DNA of 64,000 nucleotides from Sphingobacterium endophyticum (GCF_009733535.1 NZ_SMMI01000003.1:372001-436000); one strand, 5' to 3'; counted from the first letter of the stretch, positions 15,100 through 24,224 are shown. The notes: generated by a model from the sequence alone, not told the origin. Numbers and translations are program-made.

Positions 15100-16080
15100 T
15101 TATTGACCAAGAACCCAGGCAAAGATCAAAGGAGCTACGATTGTAGCATCAGATTCTACGATGAACTTTGGCGATTGTGTATCTAATTTACCCCAGGTGA
15201 TTTTCTCGTTTGGAACTGCACCAGAGTATGAACCATAAGAAGTTGTTGAGTCAGAAATTTGACAGAAGTAAGACCAGAAAGGAACATCATGCCATTCTAA
15301 ATCCTGGTACATCATCGGAACGACACAAATAGGGAAGTCACCTGCGATACCACCACCGATTTGGAAGAATCCTACACCTTTGCCACCTGAGTTAGCACGG
15401 TACCACTCAGTAAGATACATCATGTATTCAATACCAGTTTTTACTGTATGAACATTTAATTCACCTTTGATAACATATGAAGCGAAGATATTACCAGTTG
15501 TCGAGTCTTCCCATCCAGGGACGATAATTGGAATATTTTTTTGTGCGGCTGCGATAATCCATGAGTTTTTAGGATCAATTTCATAGTATTGTTCCAAATC
15601 ACCTGAAAGCACAACTTTATATAAGAATTCGTGTGGAAAATAACGTTCACCAGCAGCTTCAGCGTCTTTCCATGCTTTTTCTAAGTGTGATTGTAATCTT
15701 CTGAAAGCTTCTTCTTCAGGGATACAAGTATCCGTCACGCGATTATAATGGTTTTCCAATAATTCCCACTCATCTTGAGGAGTAAGATCGCGATAGTTAG
15801 GGACACGTTTATAGTGTGAGTGTGCTACCAAGTTCATAACATCTTCTTCAAGGTTTGCACCAGTACAAGAGATGATAGCAACTTTATCTTGACGGATCAT
15901 CTCCGCCAATGAAATTCCAAGTTCAGCAGTACTCATCGCACCTGCTAATGAAACCAACATTTTACCACCTTCAGCTAGGTGTGTTTCATATCCTTTGGCA
16001 GCATCAACTAGGGAAGCAGCGTTAAAGTGAAGATAGTTTTTCTCAATAAATTGAGAAATAGGACCTCTTTGTGTACTCAT
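15100..16080 (-). CDS. Deoxyhypusine synthase-family protein
   Basis: This 326-residue protein shares the deoxyhypusine synthase fold. It has the NAD-binding S-L-A-G-A-M-S-T-A-E-L-G and S-C-T-G-A-N segments, F-F-Q-I-G-G-G-I-A-G-D-F-P, and the active-site motif I-T-W-G-K with the catalytic lysine at residue 298 (equivalent to S-W-G-K in eukaryotic DHS). In eukaryotes the enzyme transfers aminobutyl from spermidine to eIF5A. Bacteria lack eIF5A, so the acceptor here is unknown; related bacterial enzymes make homospermidine or similar polyamines. It starts from a TAnnTTTG promoter and leads a two-gene unit with the unknown gene behind it. Confidence 0.9.
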   Translation of the reverse strand: MSTQRGPISQFIEKNYLHFNAASLVDAAKGYETHLAEGGKMLVSLAGAMSTAELGISLAEMIRQDKVAIISCTGANLEEDVMNLVAHSHYKRVPNYRDLTPQDEWELLENHYNRVTDTCIPEEEAFRRLQSHLEKAWKDAEAAGERYFPHEFLYKVVLSGDLEQYYEIDPKNSWIIAAAQKNIPIIVPGWEDSTTGNIFASYVIKGELNVHTVKTGIEYMMYLTEWYRANSGGKGVGFFQIGGGIAGDFPICVVPMMYQDLEWHDVPFWSYFCQISDSTTSYGSYSGAVPNEKITWGKLDTQSPKFIVESDATIVAPLIFAWVLGQ

Positions 16081-16105
16081 AATCTTATATTCTGATAAAT
16101 GTTCA

Positions 16106-16113
16106 CAAAGGTA
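16106..16113 (-). promoter_or_regulatory. -7 box upstream of the DHS-like gene
   Basis: TACCTTTG on the minus strand matches TAnnTTTG, 25 nt before the ATG. TTG triplets upstream are too close for the usual -33 spacing. Confidence 0.5.
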
Positions 16114-16254
16114 CTCAATTATTCAAGAATACCCCAGTGAGGGTGATTCAAAACCACTTAATTACCGTGAAAATTTAATTCCAGTCACTAAATAACACCA
16201 ATTTAAGTTATTTAATCCTTCAAAAACTAACTAAATGAGTCAATAGAGCCACTC

Positions 16255-16272
16255 TTTTAACATTTGTTAAAA
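16255..16272. promoter_or_regulatory. 18-bp perfect palindrome
   Basis: TTTTAACA-TT-TGTTAAAA has 8-bp arms and a 2-bp centre. It lies between the small membrane ORF and the DHS-like gene and contains the same TTAAC/GTTAA half-sites seen upstream of susC. No T-tract follows, so a protein-binding site is more likely than a terminator. Confidence 0.3.
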
Positions 16273-16307
16273 AATGGAATAAGCTATTCATAACCGGTTA
16301 GCAACAA

Positions 16308-16421
16308 TTATTTTCGTTTAAGAAGTTTTGAAAACAACCAGAAAAAAAATGTTACAATCACTACTAAAATCATAATAATTATGATTTCATTTGTTCCTAA
16401 GTTCCAAGTGTCATTGTTCAT
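16308..16421 (-). CDS. 37-residue single-pass membrane peptide
   Basis: ATG at 16421 opens 37 codons encoding a short polar head (M-N-N-D-T-W-N-L-G-T-N-E), one very hydrophobic helix (I-I-I-I-M-I-L-V-V-I-V-T-F-F-F-W-L-F) and a basic tail (K-L-L-K-R-K). The amphiphilic design with a positive C-terminus is what a real inner-membrane small protein looks like (N-out, C-in). It begins 2 nt after the stop of the dipeptide epimerase gene, an operon-like position. The function is unknown. Confidence 0.6.
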   Translation of the reverse strand: MNNDTWNLGTNEIIIIMILVVIVTFFFWLFSKLLKRK

Positions 16422-16423
16422 AC

Positions 16424-17533
16424 CTAATCATTATTTTCAATAGTCCATTTTTCACATTTATCTAAAAATAGAGGATCAATATCAGCAGCTATTCCCGGGC
16501 CCTCAGTAATTTTGATTGCATAACCATCGTATTGAATTCCTCCTATTACCGGATCTTCAAGATGGCCCACCATACAAGTATCCAAATCAAAGAACTTTAC
16601 ATTATTAGCAGCATATGCGAAATGTGTTTTAGCAGCTAAAGCTAAACGACTTTCCAACATACCACCAATCATACAGGGTATTCCATATTCACTAGCCACG
16701 GATTGAATTTTCAAAGATTCAGCAATACCTGATGATTTAGAGAATTTGATATTAATATAATCGCAACTATCTGTCCGACATAATCTTTCAGCATCATGAT
16801 GGTCATACACAGACTCATCAGCCATAATAGGTACGATAGTTTCTGACCTTAATTGCGGAAGCAAATGGTCGTTATAGGTTCTCATTGGTTGTTCACAAAA
16901 TTGGATTTTTAAAGCTTCCAAACCCTTTAATGCTTCCACCGCTTCTTCAAAGCTCCATCCTTGATTCGCATCAATCCTGATTGGAATATCAAAACCGACA
17001 GCTTGGCGAATAGCTCTAATTCTAGCGATATCATCTTGAGGTTTTTTACCAAGTTTCACTTTCAATGCTACTGCACCAGCATCATGAAGCCTTAAGGCCT
17101 TTTCCGCCATTTCCTCAGGAGATGATATACCAATTGTTATATCTGTTACAATTTCACGGGGCTTACCTCCCAAAAATTGATAAAGAGGAATTCCTTCTTT
17201 TTTGGCGGCCAAATCATATAAAGCCATGTCAAAAGCAGATTTGATTGTAGCGTTCTTGGCAATGAAAAGATTTAGTTCAGCCAAACGTTCTTCAATTTTC
17301 AAGGGATCTTTCCCTATCCAAATTTTGGCAAAATCCTGTGCTACAGCGATGCATGTATTTTGGGTTTCACCTACGATCATTGGAAAAGCAGAACACTCAC
17401 CTACTCCATATAAACCTTCGTCAGTAATTACCTTAACAAAAGTATTTTGAGCAAATTCCATGATGCCAGTTGCAATTACAAAAGGCTCCATGGGAATACT
17501 TAACCTATAGATTTCAATTTTTTGGATTAGCAT
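16424..17533 (-). CDS. Dipeptide epimerase (L-Ala-D/L-Glu epimerase-like, enolase superfamily)
   Basis: A 369-residue member of the muconate-lactonising subgroup. Acid/base lysines K158 and K160 sit in L-K-V-K-L-G. Metal ligands are D188 (R-I-D-A-N-Q-G), E214 (C-E-Q-P) and D239 (M-A-D-E-S). The opposite-face lysine is in I-N-I-K-F-S-K (260-266). The D-x-D specificity motif of dipeptide epimerases is likely D-L-D-T near residue 325. Such enzymes recycle murein-derived L-Ala-D-Glu or other dipeptides. The start ATG has a TAnnTTTG box 19 nt upstream. It is followed at 2 nt by a small membrane ORF. Confidence 0.9.
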   Translation of the reverse strand: MLIQKIEIYRLSIPMEPFVIATGIMEFAQNTFVKVITDEGLYGVGECSAFPMIVGETQNTCIAVAQDFAKIWIGKDPLKIEERLAELNLFIAKNATIKSAFDMALYDLAAKKEGIPLYQFLGGKPREIVTDITIGISSPEEMAEKALRLHDAGAVALKVKLGKKPQDDIARIRAIRQAVGFDIPIRIDANQGWSFEEAVEALKGLEALKIQFCEQPMRTYNDHLLPQLRSETIVPIMADESVYDHHDAERLCRTDSCDYINIKFSKSSGIAESLKIQSVASEYGIPCMIGGMLESRLALAAKTHFAYAANNVKFFDLDTCMVGHLEDPVIGGIQYDGYAIKITEGPGIAADIDPLFLDKCEKWTIENND

Positions 17534-17552
17534 AATTTATTAGTTCAAATAG

Positions 17553-17560
17553 CAAATGTA
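17553..17560 (-). promoter_or_regulatory. -7 box upstream of the dipeptide epimerase gene
   Basis: TACATTTG on the minus strand matches TAnnTTTG, 19 nt before the ATG. Confidence 0.5.
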
Positions 17561-17626
17561 ACGAATGATATTCCATTTTTATAAGCATATAGAGAAACAA
17601 ATACAAAATCAATTATTAAACTGGGT

Positions 17627-17634
17627 TAATTTTG
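17627..17634 (+). promoter_or_regulatory. Possible -7 box for gltBD
   Basis: TAATTTTG matches TAnnTTTG but lies 109 nt before the gltB ATG, giving a roughly 100-nt leader if used. No TTG is at the right -33 distance. Confidence 0.35.
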
Positions 17635-17654
17635 TATTAACTGTAATGTTTTTA

Positions 17655-17676
17655 TACAATTTTTATAAGAATTGTA
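17655..17676. promoter_or_regulatory. Inverted repeat upstream of gltB
   Basis: TACAAT and ATTGTA flank a 10-nt AT-rich centre, 68 nt before the gltB ATG. It is a candidate operator for nitrogen control, but the arms are short. Confidence 0.3.
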
Positions 17677-17743
17677 ATTATTTAAGGATTTTATTCATAT
17701 ATTAGCAAACTCGTTTGTTATTTTATCTAATTATCATATTACA

Positions 17744-20700
17744 ATGCAGCAAGAAGGACTTTATAACCCAGCGTTTGAACACGATGCCTGTGGTGTAGGA
17801 TTTGTAGCCCACATCAAGGGTCAAAAGTCACATCAACAGGTAGAAGATGCGCTCACCATGTTAGAAAACATGGAACATCGTGGCGCTTGTGGGTGCGACC
17901 CAGAATCCGGTGATGGAGCTGGAATCATGATTCAATTACCACATGAATTTTTATGGGAAGAGTGTATTAAGTTAGGGATTCAATTACAAGAACCAGGATA
18001 TTATGGTGTAGGGATGTTATTTCTTCCTAAGGAGGAAGAGATGAACCGTATTTGCCGTGAAGTAATCGCTGAAGCTGCAAAAGAAAGAGGAATGGATTTA
18101 TTAGGATTCCGTTCTGTTCCTGTAAACCGAGATGGTATTGGGCCAACCGCTTTAAGTGCTGAGCCGGAAATTGTTCAATTCTTTATATCAAGACCATCGG
18201 GTGTAGCGACAACAGAGGATTTTGAAAGGAAATTATTTGTTTTAAGACGTTTAATTATCCAAAAAATCAAACTTCATCAGGAATATCCACTTCCCCTTTA
18301 TATTGCTTCACTATCCTGTAAGACAATCATTTATAAAGGACAATTAACGACCTATCAAGTAGGTTCATATTTTAAAGATTTAAGAGACCCTAGAGTAGTA
18401 TCTGCATTTGGATTGATTCACTCCAGATTCTCTACGAATACATTTCCTTCATGGTCTTTGGCTCAACCGTTCCGCATGATTGCGCATAATGGTGAAATCA
18501 ACACCTTAACAGGAAACTTAAACTGGTTCTATGCTGGAGTACGAGCATATTCATCTCCTTTCTTTACAGAGGAAGAGATGGAAATCTTACTACCTGTTGT
18601 AGATAGAGGTCAATCGGATTCGGCATGTTTAGACAATGTCGTAGAACTGTTATTGCATAGTGGTCGCAGCCTACCACATGTCATGTTGATGCTGGTACCT
18701 GAGGCCTGGGATGGAAACGATCAAATGGATCCATTGAAGAAGGCATTTTACGAATATCATGCAACATTAATGGAGCCTTGGGATGGACCGGCCGCGCTAT
18801 GTTTTACAGATGGAAAAATTATCGGTGCTACTTTAGACCGCAATGGTTTGCGACCACTGCGTTACGCAGTTACTTCAGATGACCGCGTAGTTGTTGCTTC
18901 AGAAGCAGGAGCTTTACCAATTGACGAGTCTCTAATCATCAAAAAAGGAAGACAGCAACCAGGAAAGATATTTGTTGTGGACATGGAAGCTGGTAAAATC
19001 CGTTCCGATGAAGAAGTAAAGGGCGAATTAATCCGTCAACAACCTTATGGCGAATGGATCAATAACTATAAAATTAAATTAGAAGAACTTGCAGATCCGA
19101 GGGTAACATTTACTTATCTATCAAAGGAATCAGTCTTTAAATATCAGCTTTCATTTGGTTATTCCAGGGAAGATATTGAAACGATCCTGACTCCAATGGC
19201 TTTAACGGGTTACGAACCTATAGGTTCAATGGGAACTGACGTGCCATTGGCTGTACTTTCAGATCAACCACAACATATTTCAAGTTATTTTAAACAATTC
19301 TTTGCACAAGTTACGAATCCACCGATCGACCCTATCCGTGAGCGATTAGTGATGAGTTTGGCAACTTTTATTGGCAACTCAGGAAATATATTAGTAGAAG
19401 ACAAAAAATTCTGTCACTGTGTGACCTTGGAACATCCAATATTAACATCCAGTGAATTAGAGAAATTACGTTCAATTGATACCGGAGTATTCCAAGCAAA
19501 AACTATTCAAAGTTATTTCCGCGCAGATGGTAAACCGGGATCTTTAGAAGCAGGAATAGAACGCCTTTGCAGATATGCAGACGATGCTGTACGGGATGGA
19601 TTTGAAGTTATTATTCTTTCTGACCGCGCGATTGACTCCCAACACTGTGCAATACCATCTTTATTGGCAGTTTCTGCGGTTCACCACCATTTAATTAAAA
19701 CAGGAAACCGCGGTGCCGTTGGTTTAGTTGTGGAAGCTGGAGATGCCTGGGAGGTTCACCACTTTGCGTGTTTATTGGCATTTGGTGCGACGGCTATCAA
19801 TCCTTACATGGCCTTAGCAAGCATCCGTACGATGAAAGAAATCGGACAACTTGAAACCGATTTAACATGGGATGACTTGAAAAAGAATTATGTCAAGGCA
19901 GTCTGCAATGGACTATTGAAGATATTCTCAAAAATGGGAATATCAACCTTACAATCTTATCATGGAGCACAAATTTTTGAAGTATTAGGAATAGATAGTG
20001 AGGTTGTTGATCAATATTTCTGCGGTGCAGTATCCAGAATTGGAGGATTGAATCTTGATGATATTGCCAAAGAAGCATTAGCAAAACATTGGCGGGGATT
20101 CGAAACTAGCAGAATTGCTCCATCCTTATTACCAGAAGGAGGAATATATCAATGGAAAAGAAGGGGTGAAGGTCATTTATGGAACCCAGAAACTGTTCAT
20201 TTGCTTCAACAAGCTTGTAGGACAGGTGACTTCACAACCTATAAAAAATATGCAACCCACATTAACAATCAAAAAGAACGTATGTTCACATTAAGGGGAT
20301 TGCTAGACTTTGCAAAACATCGTAGTGCTATTCCTATTGATCAGGTAGAGCCAGCAAGCGAAATCATGAAAAGATTTGCAACAGGCGCAATGTCTTTTGG
20401 TTCTATTTCCCATGAGGCACATAGCACCCTAGCGATAGCTATGAATAGAATTGGAGGAAAATCCAATACCGGAGAAGGAGGTGAAGATGAGATGCGCTAT
20501 CAAAAATTACCGAACGGTGATTCGATGCGCTCAGCGATTAAGCAAGTTGCATCCGCTCGTTTTGGTGTCACTTCAAATTACTTAACCCAAGCGGATGAGA
20601 TACAAATTAAGATGGCTCAAGGTGCAAAACCTGGAGAGGGAGGACAATTGCCGGGTCATAAAGTTGATGACTGGATTGCAAAAGTTCGTCACTCCACACC

Positions 20701-22240
20701 TGGGGTTGGATTAATTTCACCACCTCCTCACCACGACATCTATTCGATTGAGGATTTGGCACAATTAATTTTCGATTTAAAGAATGCAAATCGACAAGCA
20801 AGAATCAACGTAAAATTAGTTTCAAAAGCAGGGGTTGGTACTATTGCAGCAGGAGTTGCCAAGGCACATGCGGATGTTATATTGATTGCAGGCTATGATG
20901 GTGGCACAGGAGCCTCTCCAATTAGTTCCATTAAACATGCTGGATTGCCATGGGAACTGGGATTAGCTGAAGCTCATCAAACATTGGTTCAAAATAAACT
21001 TCGCAGCCGAGTAGTATTGCAAGCGGATGGACAGATGAAAACTGGACGCGATCTTGTTATTGCTACCTTATTAGGAGCGGAAGAGTGGGGTGTTGCAACC
21101 GCAGCTTTAGTCGCCGGAGGTTGTATTATGATGCGAAAATGTCATTTAAATACGTGTCCTGTCGGTGTAGCGACACAAGACCCGGAATTAAGGAAACTAT
21201 TTTCAGGAAAACCAGAAGATGTAGTGAATCTATTCCAATTCTTGGCAGAGGAAATGCGTGAGATAATGGCAGAATTAGGGTTTAGATCAATCAATGAAAT
21301 GGTTGGAAAGGCTCAGTTCTTGAAAAAACGTGAAAACTTAGAACATTGGAAAGTAAACAAAATCGACTTTTCAGGGATTCTTCATGTTGCCAATTCCCAA
21401 GGAGGGACATTATATAACACCGAAGAGCAAGATCATGGGATGAGCATGATTTTAGACTGGGGTTTATTGACACAATCTAAATTAGCATTAGAAGCTAAAA
21501 CACCGGTTTTTGGAACCTTCAAGGTGAAAAATACGGATCGTACAATTGGAACGATGTTATCAAATGAAATTTCAAAAATATATGGATCTGAAGGTCTACC
21601 AGACAACAGTATAAACTTCAAGTTTGAAGGATCTGCTGGGCAATCATTTGGTGCATTTAATACAAAAGGAATTTCATTTGAACTTGAAGGAGAAGCGAAT
21701 GACTATGTAGGCAAAGGATTGTCAGGTGCACAATTAGCCATCTACCCTGCAAAAGAAAGCACTTTGGTTCCTCAAGATAATATTATTATCGGTAATGTGG
21801 CCTTATATGGTGCTACTTCAGGACACCTATTTATTAACGGTAAAGCAGGAGAAAGATTTGCTGTAAGAAACTCAGGAGCTACTGCAGTGGTTGAGGGAGT
21901 AGGTGATCATGGTTGTGAATATATGACAGGAGGACAAGCACTTATTTTAGGAGAAACAGGAAGAAACTTTGCAGCAGGTATGAGTGGTGGAATTGCATGG
22001 ATATATGACATCGCAGGTACTTTTAAAGAAAACTGTAATAAAGAAATGGTAGACCTTGATCCACTTGAGACAGAGGATGAAACCGCTATCATTGCCTTAT
22101 TAAAAAAGCATATCCATCTTACGAATAGTGAAAGAGCAAATTACATTCTAACCCATTGGGCTTCTGAGAAGAATAGGTTTATTAAAGTATTCCCTCGGGA
22201 ATACAAGAATGTATTAAAGAAAAAATTAGTAACAGTATAA
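17744..22240 (+). CDS. gltB: Glutamate synthase large subunit GltB
   Basis: This 1498-residue subunit hydrolyses glutamine and uses the ammonia to convert 2-oxoglutarate to glutamate. A short propeptide precedes the catalytic N-terminal cysteine, C16 (H-D-A-C-G-V-G-F). The class-II amidotransferase domain fills about residues 16-420. The central and FMN (beta/alpha)8 domains follow (note G-G-K-S-N-T-G-E-G-G-E-D near 905). The 3Fe-4S cysteines appear in C-I-M-M-R-K-C-H-L-N-T-C-P-V-G. The glutamate-synthase beta helix closes the protein. gltD starts 18 bp downstream. Confidence 0.98.
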   Translation: MQQEGLYNPAFEHDACGVGFVAHIKGQKSHQQVEDALTMLENMEHRGACGCDPESGDGAGIMIQLPHEFLWEECIKLGIQLQEPGYYGVGMLFLPKEEEMNRICREVIAEAAKERGMDLLGFRSVPVNRDGIGPTALSAEPEIVQFFISRPSGVATTEDFERKLFVLRRLIIQKIKLHQEYPLPLYIASLSCKTIIYKGQLTTYQVGSYFKDLRDPRVVSAFGLIHSRFSTNTFPSWSLAQPFRMIAHNGEINTLTGNLNWFYAGVRAYSSPFFTEEEMEILLPVVDRGQSDSACLDNVVELLLHSGRSLPHVMLMLVPEAWDGNDQMDPLKKAFYEYHATLMEPWDGPAALCFTDGKIIGATLDRNGLRPLRYAVTSDDRVVVASEAGALPIDESLIIKKGRQQPGKIFVVDMEAGKIRSDEEVKGELIRQQPYGEWINNYKIKLEELADPRVTFTYLSKESVFKYQLSFGYSREDIETILTPMALTGYEPIGSMGTDVPLAVLSDQPQHISSYFKQFFAQVTNPPIDPIRERLVMSLATFIGNSGNILVEDKKFCHCVTLEHPILTSSELEKLRSIDTGVFQAKTIQSYFRADGKPGSLEAGIERLCRYADDAVRDGFEVIILSDRAIDSQHCAIPSLLAVSAVHHHLIKTGNRGAVGLVVEAGDAWEVHHFACLLAFGATAINPYMALASIRTMKEIGQLETDLTWDDLKKNYVKAVCNGLLKIFSKMGISTLQSYHGAQIFEVLGIDSEVVDQYFCGAVSRIGGLNLDDIAKEALAKHWRGFETSRIAPSLLPEGGIYQWKRRGEGHLWNPETVHLLQQACRTGDFTTYKKYATHINNQKERMFTLRGLLDFAKHRSAIPIDQVEPASEIMKRFATGAMSFGSISHEAHSTLAIAMNRIGGKSNTGEGGEDEMRYQKLPNGDSMRSAIKQVASARFGVTSNYLTQADEIQIKMAQGAKPGEGGQLPGHKVDDWIAKVRHSTPGVGLISPPPHHDIYSIEDLAQLIFDLKNANRQARINVKLVSKAGVGTIAAGVAKAHADVILIAGYDGGTGASPISSIKHAGLPWELGLAEAHQTLVQNKLRSRVVLQADGQMKTGRDLVIATLLGAEEWGVATAALVAGGCIMMRKCHLNTCPVGVATQDPELRKLFSGKPEDVVNLFQFLAEEMREIMAELGFRSINEMVGKAQFLKKRENLEHWKVNKIDFSGILHVANSQGGTLYNTEEQDHGMSMILDWGLLTQSKLALEAKTPVFGTFKVKNTDRTIGTMLSNEISKIYGSEGLPDNSINFKFEGSAGQSFGAFNTKGISFELEGEANDYVGKGLSGAQLAIYPAKESTLVPQDNIIIGNVALYGATSGHLFINGKAGERFAVRNSGATAVVEGVGDHGCEYMTGGQALILGETGRNFAAGMSGGIAWIYDIAGTFKENCNKEMVDLDPLETEDETAIIALLKKHIHLTNSERANYILTHWASEKNRFIKVFPREYKNVLKKKLVTV

Positions 22241-22242
22241 TT

Positions 22243-22250
22243 AAGGAGGA
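22243..22250 (+). promoter_or_regulatory. Strong Shine-Dalgarno of gltD
   Basis: AAGGAGGA lies 8 nt before the gltD ATG. It stands out because most genes in this window have no recognisable Shine-Dalgarno sequence, as is usual for Bacteroidetes. Confidence 0.7.
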
Positions 22251-22258
22251 ACATCAAC

Positions 22259-23731
22259 ATGGGAAAACCAACAGGATTTTTAGAATTTGAAAGAGCTCTT
22301 CCTCAAAAGGATACTGTGGAGAGCAGAAAACAAAATTATCAGGAATTTGTCCGTTCATTCAGCGAGGATCAACTTAACAATCAGGCTGCTCGTTGCATGA
22401 ATTGTGGCATTCCATTTTGTCATTCAGGCTGTCCATTAGGAAATGTTATTCCTGAGTTTAATGATGCCGTATATGATGGCAATTGGGAAGAGGCTTATAA
22501 CATTCTTTCATCAACCAATAATTTCCCCGAGTTTACAGGAAGGATTTGTCCTGCACCATGCGAATCTGCATGTGTATTAGGAATAAATAAGAATCCAGTT
22601 GCTATTGAGGAAATAGAGAAACATATCATCGAAATAGCCTTTAAAAAAGGTTTCGTAAAACCCAATAAGAGTTATTTAAAAACTGGCAAACGTGTTGCAG
22701 TTATTGGTTCGGGACCTTCAGGGCTTGCTGCTGCAGCCCAGTTAAATAAAGCTGGCCATGATGTTGTTGTATATGAAAGGGACGATAAAGTTGGTGGTTT
22801 ATTAAGATATGGCATTCCGGATTTCAAACTTGACAAATCTATCATTGATCGTCGAGTTGAGGTAATGGAAGAATCGGGTGTGGAATTTAGGACAAATTCA
22901 GAAGTTGGCTCAAACGTACCAACAAGTGAATTAGAGGGATATGATGCAATTGTATTAGCTGGAGGCTCAACCATTCCTAGAAATTTAAATATTCCAGGAA
23001 GAGAGTTAAATGGAGTACACTATGCTATGGAATTCCTTAAGCAGCAGAATAAAAGAGTGGGCAATTCCCCTATTGATGTTGTGGAAATTCATGCTAAAGA
23101 TAAGAACGTGCTGGTAATCGGTGGTGGTGACACAGGGTCAGACTGTGTCGGCACTTCCAACAGACATGGTGCGAAGTCTGTAACTCAATTTGAGTTAATG
23201 CCTACACCTCCGACAGCACGAACAGAAGCTATGCCATGGCCAAGCTATCCAATGTTATTAAAAACTACAACTTCACATGAGGAAGGCTGCCAAAGACATT
23301 GGAGCATCAGCACAAAAGAATTCATAGGGGATGAAAACGGAAACCTAAGGGCAGCTTTAGTTGTTGATTTGGAATGGGAATTAGATCCTACTGGAAGGCC
23401 CATTTCATTCAAAGAGGTTGTAGGGTCAGAGCGGGAAATAGAAACTGAACTCGTTACTTTAGCAATGGGTTTCTTACATCCTCAACACGAAGGTCTATTA
23501 AAGGATTTAGGTGTAAAAATCAATGATCGAGGCAATGTAGAAGCAACGGAAACGGAATTCAAAACCAACCAAGATAAAATATTTGTAGCGGGTGATATGA
23601 GAAGAGGACAATCATTGGTGGTTTGGGCAATTTCCGAGGGAAGGGAATGTGCTAGGAAGGTTGATGAATACCTTATGGGCAGTTCAGTACTTGAAAGCAA
23701 AGAAGCAGTCTATAATTACGCTAATTTATAG
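22259..23731 (+). CDS. gltD: Glutamate synthase small subunit GltD
   Basis: This 490-residue flavoprotein takes electrons from NADPH and passes them to GltB. N-terminal 4Fe-4S cysteines are in R-C-M-N-C-G-I-P-F-C-H-S-G-C-P and G-R-I-C-P-A-P-C-E-S-A-C. The FAD-binding G-S-G-P-S-G-L-A-A-A is near residue 150. The NADPH-binding G-G-G-D-T-G-S-D is near 290, and the closing FAD site is V-A-G-D-M-R-R-G-Q-S. It is the second and last gene of the gltBD operon and has its own strong ribosome-binding site. A terminator lies 38 bp after the stop. Confidence 0.98.
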   Translation: MGKPTGFLEFERALPQKDTVESRKQNYQEFVRSFSEDQLNNQAARCMNCGIPFCHSGCPLGNVIPEFNDAVYDGNWEEAYNILSSTNNFPEFTGRICPAPCESACVLGINKNPVAIEEIEKHIIEIAFKKGFVKPNKSYLKTGKRVAVIGSGPSGLAAAAQLNKAGHDVVVYERDDKVGGLLRYGIPDFKLDKSIIDRRVEVMEESGVEFRTNSEVGSNVPTSELEGYDAIVLAGGSTIPRNLNIPGRELNGVHYAMEFLKQQNKRVGNSPIDVVEIHAKDKNVLVIGGGDTGSDCVGTSNRHGAKSVTQFELMPTPPTARTEAMPWPSYPMLLKTTTSHEEGCQRHWSISTKEFIGDENGNLRAALVVDLEWELDPTGRPISFKEVVGSEREIETELVTLAMGFLHPQHEGLLKDLGVKINDRGNVEATETEFKTNQDKIFVAGDMRRGQSLVVWAISEGRECARKVDEYLMGSSVLESKEAVYNYANL

Positions 23732-23769
23732 TGGAAATATAAATTCCGCATAGCTAAATAATCTATTCT

Positions 23770-23795
23770 ACAGGCCCTATAAAGGGCCTGTTTTA
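23770..23795 (+). terminator. Rho-independent terminator after gltBD
   Basis: ACAGGCCCT pairs with AGGGCCTGT across an ATAA loop, followed by TTTT. Confidence 0.9.
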
Positions 23796-23871
23796 ATTTA
23801 GGTGAACCTTATCGAGTTTACTTATCAATAGAAAAAAAAAGGATACAGAGTAAATGACTTTTCTCTCAAAC

Positions 23872-23902
23872 AAAAAAAGGTTCCAATCTTTCGATTGAAA
23901 CC
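23872..23902 (-). terminator. Terminator of the tRNA-fMet pair
   Basis: On the minus strand GGTTTCAATC pairs with GATTGGAACC (one mismatch) around a GAAA tetraloop, then runs into seven T's. It starts 8 nt past the first tRNA's 3' end. Confidence 0.88.
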
Positions 23903-23909
23903 TTAGTAG

Positions 23910-23982
<73 letters not shown>

Positions 23983-24002
23983 ATATGACCTTAAATATCT
24001 TT

Positions 24003-24025
24003 GGATTGAACCTCGCGTTCAATCC
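24003..24025 (-). other. Hairpin in the spacer between the tRNA genes
   Basis: GGATTGAA and TTCAATCC flank a 7-nt loop between the two fMet genes. No T-tract follows on the minus strand, so it is more likely a processing structure or a decayed terminator than an active one. Confidence 0.45.
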
Positions 24026-24038
24026 TACTTTGTTTTAG

Positions 24039-24111
<73 letters not shown>

Positions 24112-24186
24112 ATATATTTTCTAGAAATCTACTCAGATATTTAATAAAAGTAGATTATGCTATCTCCGAATTGGAGCACAAAGATA

Positions 24187-24213
24187 TTATTTGTTTCTTT
24201 GTAAAACAAATAA
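24187..24213 (+). promoter_or_regulatory. AT-rich stem-loop upstream of era
   Basis: TTATTTGTTT and AAACAAATAA form perfect 10-bp arms around a 7-nt loop, ending 11 nt before the era ATG. It would be weak because it is nearly all A-T, but it could hide or present the start region. Confidence 0.3.
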
Positions 24214-24224
24214 AAAATAAAATA

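Noticed and set aside
14529..15122. Longer TTG-initiated form of the unknown gene behind the DHS-like gene
   Set aside because: It overlaps the DHS-like gene by 23 bp without a visible ribosome-binding site. A TTG 14 codons later has AAGGGA in front. The choice remains uncertain.
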